A stretch of DNA of 64,000 nt from Acidobacteriota bacterium (GTDB taxonomy: Bacteria; Acidobacteriota; Thermoanaerobaculia; Multivoradales; J023): assembly GCA_029263395.1 (NCBI GenBank), contig JAJCXO010000221.1:124001-188000 (forward strand), given 5' to 3'. Below, piece by piece: positions 41,338 through 51,701 of the stretch (within the stretch, counting starts at the first letter, position 1; each line of letters opens with the position of its first letter). Position numbers and translations under genes: made by a program. The notes under the pieces were generated by a model. That model saw nothing but the letters and a program-made list of their open reading frames with translations, made no database searches and was not told the origin of the DNA.

Positions 41338-43989
41338 ATGCGAGCATCTGTCTTTCGGGTCTTCCCGCTGTGCCTTGTCGTTCTCCTGTGGCTGACCGCG
41401 GGGCAATCGTTACCGGCCGCGGCGCCGACCGACGTTCGACCTCTCGAACCCGCATCGACCGGTGGTTTGGCGGCGCTCGATCGAGCGCTGGTGCGGTTGT
41501 CGACCCATCATCGTCTATTGATGATTGCCGCCCATCCGGATGACGAGAGCACGACGCTGTTGACCTGGGTTGCCCGTGGTCTGGGCGGTGAAGCGGCTTA
41601 TTTGTCATTGAGCCGGGGTGACGGCGGGCAGAATCTGATCGGCTCTGAGCTTGGGCCGGATCTCGGGCTGTTGCGTTCCCGCGAATTGGAGTCGGCGCGG
41701 CGGATCGACGGTGCTCGCCAGTTCTTCACCCGCGCCTATGATTTTGGTTATACCCGTTCGCTGGACGAGACTTTGCAACGCTGGCCAAAGGAAGAGTTGC
41801 TCGAAGATGCGATGCGGGTGGTGCGGCGGTTCAAACCGCAGGTGTTGATGGCCGTTTTTCGGCCGACGGCGGACGCCGGGCACGGTCAACATCGTGCGTC
41901 GGGATGGGTGGCACAAGAGATATTTAGGCTGTCCTCTGACCCGGAGGCGTTCCCCCAGCTCGCTGCTGAGGGCCTGCCGCCGTGGGCGATTTCGTCGTTC
42001 TACCGCTCGCCGCGGCGCGATCCAGACGCGGAGTTCATGGAGCTGCCCTTGGGCTCGATCGAGCCGTTCAGTGGCCGCTCGATCCTGCAGATTGCGCTTG
42101 CCAGCCGCTCACAACACCTCTGCCAAGATATGGGCTCGTTGCAGCCGTTAGGTGACGCCACCGGTCGCCTCGCTTGGGTTGCTGGAGTTGGTGGCCCAGA
42201 GGCGACCTCGCCGTTTGACGGCATTGACACCTCACTGGCATCAATCGCGGACTTGGTGCCGGCCGGTGAGTTGCAACGCCAGACGGCGATCCGTCTGCAA
42301 CAGGTGGCGGAGATTGCCACCGCAACCCGCAAACAGCTCGCCGCGGCTGACCCGGGGCGCGCCGCCGAACCGATACTCGAGATCGTCCGCACCCTGCAGG
42401 AGCTGCTCGACGATCTCGCCACGGTGCCCGCTGCCCAACCGGCTCACGAACTGATCGCCGAGAAGCTCGAGATTGCCTATGAAGGTTTGGCGACCGCGGC
42501 CCAGGTGGCGGCTGACGCGGTCACGACTCACCAGACGGTGTTGATCGGAGCCACCTTCGAAGCCCGTTCGATCTTCTGGAATGCCGGCGAGTTGCCGGTC
42601 GAATCGCTCGAGGTCACGGTTGAAAGCCCGGTGGGCTGGCAGCTGACGGCCCGTCAACCGACCGAGCCCCGGCGTTCACGGTTCACCGTCCAACCGAGTG
42701 ACGACCAGCAGCTGACGATTGCGGTCCCGGCGACCAGCAAGTCGACCATGCCCTATTTCCATCTTCAGCCTCGGGTTGGTGATCTCTACGACTGGAACGA
42801 GGTGCCGCTCGAAACTCGCGGTGAGCCGTTTGATCCACCGCCGGCCAGCGTGCGTTTTGACTTCACCCTCGGCGGCGTGCCGATTTCGCTCCGGCGCGAG
42901 ATCGTCTATCGCGTCGGCGATCAAGCGATCGGTGAAGTGCGTCGGCCGATCCGGGCGGTGCCAGCGTTGGAAGTGTCGGTCGAGCCGGGGCAGGTGGTAT
43001 GGCCGCTGGGCGCCCTCGAGGATCGCACCTTAGAGGTAGAGGTGAGCTCAAACAAGGAGGGTCCGGTGACGGCGCGGCTTGAAGTGAGCCTACCGGAAGG
43101 CTGGCCGGCGATCGAGCCGGTTGAGGTTGAGCTCAGTCCAGCACGTCGCCGTCGAACCGTCGAGTTGACCCTGCGGGCGCCGCAAAACCTGGGGCCCGGT
43201 CGTCATGTGATCGAGCTGGCGTTGCGTGACGTCGCCGGAGGTCGCTTTACCGAGGCGTTTCCGGTGATCGACTATCCGCATGTGCGCCCCACACCTCGGC
43301 CACGTCCCGCCCGGGTGGAGGTGAGCGCTGCCAACATCCAGCTGCCCGAGCTTGGGCGGTTGGGTTACATCCGCGGCGCCTCGGACCGCATGCCGGAGCA
43401 TCTGCGCGGCATTGGCTTGCCAGTTGAGGTGCTCGCCGGTGCTGACCTTGCTAATCAGGATCTCTCGGCCTTTGATGCGATTGTTGTGGGTAGTCGCGCC
43501 TACGAGATCGACTCGGCCCTGGTGGCGGCGAGCCCTCGGCTGCTCGACTACGCTCGTGCCGGTGGCCTGTTGATCGTGCAGTATCAGCAATATCAATTCA
43601 CCCGCGGTGGCTACGCTCCGTATCCACTCGAGATTCGCCGGCCTCATGATCGGATCACCGATGAAACGGCGGCAGTGACGCTGCTTGAACCACAACATCC
43701 GGTGTTCACCACTCCGAACCGCCTCGACGCGGTGGATTGGCAGGGCTGGGTGCAGGAGCGCGGGCTATATTTTGCCGGCACCTGGGACGGCGCTTACCGG
43801 CCACTGTTGGCGATGGCGGATCCCGGTGGAGACGAGAAACGCGGGGCGTTGCTGGTCGCCGAGTTCGGCAAGGGCCACTACATCTACACCGGACTGGCGT
43901 TCTTCCGGCAGCTGCCGGCAGGCGTCACCGGAGCCTACCGTCTATTCGCCAATCTGCTGGCGCTGAGCGATTCTGGCGCAGAGGACTGA
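41338..43989 (+). CDS. Secreted PIG-L-family deacetylase with large C-terminal extension
   Basis: An 883-residue exported protein. Signal peptide about 1-28. The PIG-L/LmbE zinc motif AAHPDDE is at about 61-67, followed by LSRGDGGQN and DAGHGQHRASG, so the N-terminal about 300 residues are a metal-dependent N-acetylglucosamine or acyl deacetylase. The remaining 550 residues contain beta-rich domains and a C-terminal part resembling a glutamine-amidotransferase-like fold (IVGSRAYEID, LIVQYQQYQF, HYIYTGLAFFRQLPAGVTGAYRLF). Substrate unknown. Confidence 0.8.
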   Translation: MRASVFRVFPLCLVVLLWLTAGQSLPAAAPTDVRPLEPASTGGLAALDRALVRLSTHHRLLMIAAHPDDESTTLLTWVARGLGGEAAYLSLSRGDGGQNLIGSELGPDLGLLRSRELESARRIDGARQFFTRAYDFGYTRSLDETLQRWPKEELLEDAMRVVRRFKPQVLMAVFRPTADAGHGQHRASGWVAQEIFRLSSDPEAFPQLAAEGLPPWAISSFYRSPRRDPDAEFMELPLGSIEPFSGRSILQIALASRSQHLCQDMGSLQPLGDATGRLAWVAGVGGPEATSPFDGIDTSLASIADLVPAGELQRQTAIRLQQVAEIATATRKQLAAADPGRAAEPILEIVRTLQELLDDLATVPAAQPAHELIAEKLEIAYEGLATAAQVAADAVTTHQTVLIGATFEARSIFWNAGELPVESLEVTVESPVGWQLTARQPTEPRRSRFTVQPSDDQQLTIAVPATSKSTMPYFHLQPRVGDLYDWNEVPLETRGEPFDPPPASVRFDFTLGGVPISLRREIVYRVGDQAIGEVRRPIRAVPALEVSVEPGQVVWPLGALEDRTLEVEVSSNKEGPVTARLEVSLPEGWPAIEPVEVELSPARRRRTVELTLRAPQNLGPGRHVIELALRDVAGGRFTEAFPVIDYPHVRPTPRPRPARVEVSAANIQLPELGRLGYIRGASDRMPEHLRGIGLPVEVLAGADLANQDLSAFDAIVVGSRAYEIDSALVAASPRLLDYARAGGLLIVQYQQYQFTRGGYAPYPLEIRRPHDRITDETAAVTLLEPQHPVFTTPNRLDAVDWQGWVQERGLYFAGTWDGAYRPLLAMADPGGDEKRGALLVAEFGKGHYIYTGLAFFRQLPAGVTGAYRLFANLLALSDSGAED

Positions 43990-43994
43990 TTACG

Positions 43995-45143
43995 ATGCAA
44001 TGCAACCGACGACAAAACGCCGTCCGAGAACTCACGCCTTTCCAGTCCCCCCTCTCCCGGGAGGGTGTGAAGGGTGGGCGGGAGAGGGGGTTAGGGGGTG
44101 AGGGGCCTGCGACTCGCGCTGCCCAACTGCTGACCACCATCCTAGTCATGGGCCTCCTCACTGGCTGTGGCGATGGCCGAACACCGCTGACGATCTACTC
44201 GCCCCATGGTCGCGATCTGTTGCAACTGGTGGAGGAGACCTTCGAAGCCGCCAATCCGACCATCGACGTCCGCTGTCTCGATATGGGATCGCAGGAGGTC
44301 TACGAGCGGGTACGGTCGGAGGCTGCCAATCCCCAGTGTGATGTCTGGTTCGGTGGGCCTGCGACCATCCTCGGCCGAGGTGCGCGGGATGGTCTGCTTG
44401 AAGCCTTTCGCCCGTCGTGGGCCGACGCTCTGCCGGCGGCGAGTCAACATCCTGGGAATCTCTACTTTGGGCTCTATCGCACGCCGCCGCTGTTGGTTTA
44501 CAACGAGGCGGTGGTGTCTGAAGAAGACGCCCCGCGCGACTGGGACGATTTGCTCGACGAACGCTGGCGTGACCAGGTGTTGATTCGGGATCCCGTGGCC
44601 AGTGGCACGATGCGGACCATCTTTGGCATGGTGCTGGCGAAGTCGGTGGCTGAGACCGGGTCCACCGATCGTGGTTTCGAATGGCTGGGTCGTCTCGACG
44701 CTCAAACCAAGGAGTACGTCCACAACCCGGCACTCTTGCATCAGAAGATGGTGCGGCAAGAGGGTCTGGTGACGATGTGGGAGCTGACCGATATCCTCTT
44801 TCAACGGCTGCGTGGTGCGCCGTTGGGGTACCGTTTTCCGGCCAGTGGTTCGCCGGTGATCAACGATTCGATCGCTTTGGTGAAGGGCTCCGATCAAGCG
44901 GACGCGGCGCGTGCTTTCATCGAGTGGGTGGGCAGTCGCGAGGCGCTGCTGTTAGCGGCAGAGAACGCGTTCCGCCTACCGGCTCGTGGTGACTTGCCGG
45001 CGGAGGAGCTTCCCGAGTGGGCGCGCCAGGCGTTGGCTGAGCTGGTGACAGCAGAGGTGGATTGGGATCTGATCGAGACCGAGGGTGCGGAGTGGATGAA
45101 CACTTGGGATCGCACCGTGCGCGGGCAGGGATCGAAGCCGTGA
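43995..45143 (+). CDS. ABC transporter substrate-binding lipoprotein
   Basis: A 382-residue extracellular solute-binding protein of family 1 (iron(III), thiamine or phosphonate-type). Lipobox LLTGC at about residue 57 is preceded by LLTTILVMG; TIYSPHGRDLLQLVEETFEA and DVWFGGP match AfuA/FbpA-like binders. The ATG has GAGGA nine bases upstream, 5 bp after the PIG-L stop. An unusual 40-residue cytoplasmic N-terminus is encoded by a GC-rich inverted repeat. Confidence 0.82.
   Translation: MQCNRRQNAVRELTPFQSPLSREGVKGGRERGLGGEGPATRAAQLLTTILVMGLLTGCGDGRTPLTIYSPHGRDLLQLVEETFEAANPTIDVRCLDMGSQEVYERVRSEAANPQCDVWFGGPATILGRGARDGLLEAFRPSWADALPAASQHPGNLYFGLYRTPPLLVYNEAVVSEEDAPRDWDDLLDERWRDQVLIRDPVASGTMRTIFGMVLAKSVAETGSTDRGFEWLGRLDAQTKEYVHNPALLHQKMVRQEGLVTMWELTDILFQRLRGAPLGYRFPASGSPVINDSIALVKGSDQADAARAFIEWVGSREALLLAAENAFRLPARGDLPAEELPEWARQALAELVTAEVDWDLIETEGAEWMNTWDRTVRGQGSKP
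44041..44105. repeat. GC-rich inverted repeat of the CCCTCTCCC...GGGAGAGGG type inside a coding region
   Basis: An 11-bp perfect stem (CCCCCTCTCCC, 44048-44058, with GGGAGAGGGGG, 44080-44090) followed by TTAGGGGGTGAGGGG. The same sort of element is scattered through many bacterial genomes between genes. Here it encodes the SPLSREGVKGGRERGLGGEG part of the lipoprotein N-terminus. Confidence 0.65.
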
Positions 45144-46417
45144 CGAAGGCCGCTGATACAGCCGCGGGAGACGACACGACTGGCGAGGGTGCGGTAGACG
45201 GTGGTACGTCGCCACAGTCGGCGTATCTCGAACTGCGGCATCTAGACAAGAGTTTCGGCGATGTTCATGTGTTGCGGGATCTTTCCCTCGAACTTGCTGA
45301 AGGAGAGATCCTGGCATTGGTCGGGCTGTCCGGCAGTGGCAAGACCACCGCGCTGAGATTGCTCGCCGGCTTCGAACGTCCGGATCGAGGTGAGATTCTG
45401 GTGGATGGTGACGATGTGGCCTCCCTCGAGCCGGCGCGTCGTGGTTTTGGCATGGTGTTTCAGCACTACGCCCTGTTCCCGCACATGACGGTGTTCGACA
45501 ATGTGGCGTTTGGGCTGCAAGCCCAGTCTAAGACAGTCGGCTTGGCGGAGCGGGTGGCGACCATGCTCGAGTTGGTCGACTTGCAGGACTTTGGTGATCG
45601 TAAGGTCAGTGAAATTTCAGGCGGCCAGCAACAGCGGGTGGCCTTGGCTCGAGCCCTCGCTCCAGAGCCACGGGTGCTGCTGCTCGATGAGCCGTTGTCG
45701 AATCTCGATCCGTCGTTGCGTGAGCGGACCCGTCGCGAGCTCAAAGCAGCGGTTCGCAAGGTTGGCATCACGACGGTGTTGGTAACCCACGAACAAGAAG
45801 AGGCGTTCCATGTCGGCGATCGGGTGGCGGTCCTCAATGATGGACGTCTGGAGCAGATCGGCACCGCGTCGGAGCTTTACCGGACGCCAACCAGCCGGTT
45901 CGTCGCCTCTTTTATCGGCCGCGCCAGTCGCTTGCGTGGCTTTACTGACGAGGCGTCGACCCCGCGTCGAGGGCTCAATGATGGCCACGAGGCCTGGGTC
46001 GCCTTGGGACAAGTCCAAGACATCGCAGTGTGTTGGGCCGGGGTTTCGTTGCAGCCAATGGCTGAAGGCGAGCGGGTGGAGCTGATCGTCAAGCCGGAGT
46101 CGTTGCGGCTGGCCTCGTCCGAGACCGGTGGTGCGTTGCCAGGGCGGGTCGTCGAGCTGCGATTCACAGGACCTTTGACCTATGGCGTCATCCGCCTGAT
46201 GGGCGGCGAAGAGGTGGAAGTGCTGGTGGATGATGATTCGGCCAGCAAAAAGGGCGCAAGCCGAGTGCCTAAAGTCCATGAGGACGTTTTTGTTGCGCCG
46301 CGTGAAGGCGGGTTGAAGCCCCGCGTCTTCCCTCTCGAGGACGGTGTTTCTCGGGAAGGCGGAGTTTCTGGAGACACCTCTCGGAAAGACGTCTCTCGGG
46401 AAGAGGTCGACGAATGA
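45140..46417 (+). CDS. ABC transporter ATP-binding protein (FbpC/PotA type)
   Basis: A 425-residue ATPase with Walker A GLSGSGKTT, Q-loop MVFQHYALFPHMTV, signature ISGGQQQRVALARA, Walker B VLLLDEPLSNLD and a C-terminal TOBE-like domain (VELIVKPESLRL...VEVLVDD). GTG start overlaps the binding-protein stop by 4 bp. The C-terminal tail contains repeated Ser-Arg-Glu-Gly/Asp units (VSREGGVSGDTSRKDVSREE). It powers import of the ligand captured by the upstream lipoprotein. Confidence 0.9.
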   Translation: MTKAADTAAGDDTTGEGAVDGGTSPQSAYLELRHLDKSFGDVHVLRDLSLELAEGEILALVGLSGSGKTTALRLLAGFERPDRGEILVDGDDVASLEPARRGFGMVFQHYALFPHMTVFDNVAFGLQAQSKTVGLAERVATMLELVDLQDFGDRKVSEISGGQQQRVALARALAPEPRVLLLDEPLSNLDPSLRERTRRELKAAVRKVGITTVLVTHEQEEAFHVGDRVAVLNDGRLEQIGTASELYRTPTSRFVASFIGRASRLRGFTDEASTPRRGLNDGHEAWVALGQVQDIAVCWAGVSLQPMAEGERVELIVKPESLRLASSETGGALPGRVVELRFTGPLTYGVIRLMGGEEVEVLVDDDSASKKGASRVPKVHEDVFVAPREGGLKPRVFPLEDGVSREGGVSGDTSRKDVSREEVDE

Positions 46418-48069
46418 AACCGACGCTGCAGTCGCGGCGTCTCGCTTACGGTATTGCGCTCGGGTTGGTGTGGCTGGTGACCTACCCGCTGCTGCTGACT
46501 CTGCTGGAAGCATTGGGCGGTGCTGGTGCCTGGACGCTAGAACATTTTGCGGAGTTTGCCCGCCGCGGTGACGAGTGGCGGGCGCTGTGGCGTAGCCTGT
46601 GGATTTCGACCGCGTCCGTGGTGCTGGCGGGATTAGTGGGAGTGCCGCTGGCCTTCGTTTTCGAGCGCACCGAGTTTCCGGGCCGTCGGGTCCTAGGGGC
46701 TTTGGTCGCCTTGCCAGTGGCGCTGCCGCCGTTGGTCGGAGTGATCGCCTTCCTCTTTCTTTATGGCGAGAGCGGTTTTGTGTCGCGTTTGGTGCAAACG
46801 GTACTTGGCCTCGACCAGCCTCCATGGCGATTACACGGTCCAGGGGCGATTCTGCTCGTCCACACTTATTCAATGTACGTCTATTTTTACCTCTTTGCCC
46901 GCGCCGCCCTCGCTCGGCTCGACGGCTCGATGTTGGAGGCGGCGGCGGTTTTAGGTGCTGGCCGTTGGCGAACCCTGTGGAAGGTCACCTTGCCCCAGTT
47001 GCGACCGGCGCTCCTGGGGGCGGCGTTGCTCACCTTCATGACATCTTTGGGGTCGTTTTCGGCACCTTACATTTTTGCTGGCGGTTATCGGGTGATGACA
47101 ACCCAGATCGTCGCCTCCCGGGTCAATGGCCAATACGCGCTGGCCCAAGTCGAGGCGATCGTTCTGGCTTTGATGGCATTGGGTGCACTGTGGATGATCC
47201 GTCGCATGCAGAGTGACGAGACGGTGACATCGGCCCACGGTGTTGCCCCCTCGAGGCAGCGGATCGTCAGCCCCCTGGCACGTTGGGGCTTCGCGGTCAT
47301 CGGCTGGAGTCTCGCCGGCTTCATGCTCCTGCCGCACGCCACCTTGTTGCTTATCTCACTGGTTCCGCACAGCACTTGGACGGTGGAGTTGTGGCCGCCG
47401 GTGCTGAACTTTTCGAATTACCACGAGTTGCTGTCTGAGCCTGAGCGGTTGCGTCCGATGCTCAATTCGTTGTGGATGGCGGTGGTCGCCACCGGTGGCG
47501 CGGTGGTCCTCGGATTGTTGGCAGCACGTCAGTCGCTGCGGCATGGTGGCCGAATGGGGGCTGCCCTCGAGGGTTTGGTGGCGTTGCCATGGGCCATTCC
47601 CGGGACGGTCTTCGCTATTGCCTTGGGTACCGCGTTCAGCGTCCACGCGCCTTATATCGGTCGGTTTGTGTGGATCGGCACGCCGATCATCTTGCCGTTG
47701 GCCTATTTGGTGCGGTGTCTGCCGATCACTGGCCGGGCCGCTCTTGCCGGCTTGCGTCAGCTCGATCCGGCACTCGAGGAGGCGGCGCACAGTCTCGGTG
47801 CTGGGCCGATGCGTGCCTTCCGGCGGGTGACATTGCCGCTGGTGCGTCCAGCGGTGGTGGCGGGACTCGGTCTCGCCTTTATCACCGCGCTCGGTGACTT
47901 CGTAACCTCGATTGTGCTGTACACCTACGAAACTCGGCCGATCTCGATCGAGATCCAGTCTGCGCTGCGCGTCCAGGAATTCGGCGTGGCGGCGGTTTAT
48001 GGCGTCCTGTTGATGATCCTGAGTGCTGCCGCCTTCCTAGTTTGGGGACGCGGGGAGGCCGGCCGCTGA
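46414..48069 (+). CDS. ABC transporter permease, fused two-domain type
   Basis: A 551-residue permease with two halves of about six membrane helices each, and two EAA loops (EAAAVLGAGRWRTLWKVTLP, EEAAHSLGAGPMRAFRRVTLP). This duplicated form is typical of FbpB/AfuB iron(III) and of thiamine or phosphonate importers. The ATG overlaps the ATPase stop by 4 bp. The substrate remains undecided between these groups. Confidence 0.9.
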   Translation: MKPTLQSRRLAYGIALGLVWLVTYPLLLTLLEALGGAGAWTLEHFAEFARRGDEWRALWRSLWISTASVVLAGLVGVPLAFVFERTEFPGRRVLGALVALPVALPPLVGVIAFLFLYGESGFVSRLVQTVLGLDQPPWRLHGPGAILLVHTYSMYVYFYLFARAALARLDGSMLEAAAVLGAGRWRTLWKVTLPQLRPALLGAALLTFMTSLGSFSAPYIFAGGYRVMTTQIVASRVNGQYALAQVEAIVLALMALGALWMIRRMQSDETVTSAHGVAPSRQRIVSPLARWGFAVIGWSLAGFMLLPHATLLLISLVPHSTWTVELWPPVLNFSNYHELLSEPERLRPMLNSLWMAVVATGGAVVLGLLAARQSLRHGGRMGAALEGLVALPWAIPGTVFAIALGTAFSVHAPYIGRFVWIGTPIILPLAYLVRCLPITGRAALAGLRQLDPALEEAAHSLGAGPMRAFRRVTLPLVRPAVVAGLGLAFITALGDFVTSIVLYTYETRPISIEIQSALRVQEFGVAAVYGVLLMILSAAAFLVWGRGEAGR

Positions 48070-49313
48070 CCCACCATCCATCCACGGAAGACGGACCGAC
48101 CGAGCACAAGCTGTCGCTTTCGCGCCTCTGGGTGCTGATGGTGACGGCCTTCGTCGACATGATCGGTTTCGCCCTGTTATTGCCGCTGATGCCGCTGTAC
48201 GCTCAGCGTTTCGGCGCTGACCCGTTTACCATCGGGCTGCTGATCTCGTCTTTCGCCCTCGCCCAGATGATCGCCGCGCCGTTCTGGGGACGGCTTTCGG
48301 ATCGTTTGGGCCGTCGGCCGATGATTTTGGCGTCGCTGGCACTGTCAGCGGTTTCGTTCCTGATCTTCGCGTTTGCCGACACGGTAGCGTTGTTGCTGCT
48401 CTGCCGCCTGATGCAGGGGGCCGGCGGCGGCAACATGAGCGTCTTGTCGGCTTATATCAGCGACGCGGTGGGTCCCGAGGAGCGGGCCAAGGGACTGGGC
48501 TGGATCACCGCCTGCACCAGTGCTGGAGTGATGATCGGGCCGGCGATTGGGTCGCTGGCGATCGGCGCCGGACTGGGGCCAGCCTCTCCTGGACTCATTG
48601 CCGCTGGGCTGTGCGTGCTCAACATTCTGTTTGCTTGGCGCTGGTTGCCGGAGTCGTCGTCCGCTGCTGAGCGTGCAAAACCACGACCCAAGCGCCGCAT
48701 CCGTCAACAGATTGCGGCGGTCTTGGGGCATCCCAACGTTCCAGCCCACAGCCTGGTGTGGATTTATTCGGCGGCCATGATGGCTTTCATGGCCATGAAT
48801 GGCGTCCTTGCCCTCTATTTGGCCCATCGTTTCAAAATCCACGAGGGTAATATCGGCTGGTTCTACTTCACCATCGGCCTGGTTTCGGTGATCATGCGCG
48901 CTGTGGTGCTGGGCTGGGCAGTGCGACGGTTCGGCGAAGTCCGGGTGTTGCGTCTCGGTGCTCTGATGGTCGGCGTCGGCATGATCTTGATGCCGTTCGG
49001 CACTAATCTCTGGTTATTCATGGCGGCAGCGCTATTCATCCCCACCGGAACATCGTTGCTCTTCCCCTCCACCACCTCGTTGATCTCGCGATACGCGGAT
49101 CCCCGTGAGGTCGGACAGACCTTGGGAGTACAGCAGGCTTTTGGCGGCATGAGCCGCCTGCTCGGTCCGATCTGGGGCGGTGCTGTATTTCAGCAGATTG
49201 GCCCCGGAGTTCCGTTTTGGATCGGTGGTGGCTTAGTGCTCTTGACCACACTCTTCGCTTTCCGTCTCCAGCCCGGCGAAGCCCGCCGCCGTCCACCGCG
49301 AGCCAAAGCCTAG
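48042..49313 (+). CDS. Major facilitator superfamily transporter
   Basis: A 423-residue MFS protein with twelve predicted membrane segments. The loop 2-3 motif GRLSDRLGRRPMI is the MFS signature and MVTAFVDMIGFALLLPLMPLYA resembles TetA/drug-efflux types. The first codon given (TTG, 48042) overlaps the permease end by 28 bp; the true start may be downstream, for example near ATG 48137. A terminator follows. Confidence 0.85.
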   Translation: MGTRGGRPLTHHPSTEDGPTEHKLSLSRLWVLMVTAFVDMIGFALLLPLMPLYAQRFGADPFTIGLLISSFALAQMIAAPFWGRLSDRLGRRPMILASLALSAVSFLIFAFADTVALLLLCRLMQGAGGGNMSVLSAYISDAVGPEERAKGLGWITACTSAGVMIGPAIGSLAIGAGLGPASPGLIAAGLCVLNILFAWRWLPESSSAAERAKPRPKRRIRQQIAAVLGHPNVPAHSLVWIYSAAMMAFMAMNGVLALYLAHRFKIHEGNIGWFYFTIGLVSVIMRAVVLGWAVRRFGEVRVLRLGALMVGVGMILMPFGTNLWLFMAAALFIPTGTSLLFPSTTSLISRYADPREVGQTLGVQQAFGGMSRLLGPIWGGAVFQQIGPGVPFWIGGGLVLLTTLFAFRLQPGEARRRPPRAKA

Positions 49314-49330
49314 ATCCATGGGAGCAAAAC

Positions 49331-49361
49331 AAAAAAGCCAGGCTTGGAGCCTGGCTTTTTC
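49331..49361. terminator. Bidirectional Rho-independent terminator
   Basis: Stem AGCCAGGCT / AGCCTGGCT (49336-49344 with 49348-49356), loop TGG, flanked by A-run and T-run, so it works on both strands: for the MFS gene on plus and the tRNA on minus. Confidence 0.9.
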
Positions 49362-49394
49362 GTGACCGTTTACATCTTGCGGTCTATCGGACGA

Positions 49395-49475
<81 letters not shown>

Positions 49476-49544
49476 CCATTCTTTGCAATTCTGTTTTCAA
49501 AGCGATCGTGTTTTCAAGACTGGGCCCTCCCAGGCAGGAGCGGG

Positions 49545-49573
49545 AGAATGCCACAATCAATTGAAGGTGTCAA
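49545..49573 (-). promoter_or_regulatory. Likely promoter of the initiator tRNA
   Basis: On the minus strand TTGACA (49573-49568), 17-bp spacer, CATTCT (49550-49545), then a GC-rich discriminator (CCCGCTCC) as in stringently controlled stable-RNA promoters. It lies about 70 bp before the tRNA 5' end. Confidence 0.5.
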
Positions 49574-49757
49574 TAGTTTTCTGCTGCGTCGAGGTTGTCG
49601 TGATTGGGCCGCGAACGATATCCTTTGGTCTTCAAGCTTGGGGTTACTATCCTCTAGACTTCCAGTAGCTGCGTCGCGAAGATCGTGATTAGAGGATCTC
49701 CGCAATTCCTCTACACCCTTCCTTCAAAATCCTTCCTTCAAAAATTCTGGAGACTGA

Positions 49758-51565
<1,808 letters not shown>

Positions 51566-51701
51566 CCTCGAACGTCTCCCGCTCTGACTTCGACCTGTTC
51601 CGTGTGAGACCTGTTCCGTGTGAGACCCTGCCTTGTCATGAGACCTTGCCTCTTATTCCAACTCTTTAGCTTGTAGCCTGTTTTTTTGAACGTTGCCTCC
51701 C

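Noticed and set aside
43737-43994. Extended N-terminus of the substrate-binding protein from 43737
   Set aside because: It lies wholly within the PIG-L gene; the ATG at 43995 has a ribosome site and leads into the lipobox.
51585-51620. Tandem 16-bp repeat GACCTGTTCCGTGTGA in the ftsB-mfd gap as a regulatory site
   Set aside because: Only two copies with no dyad or promoter context; probably a simple duplication.
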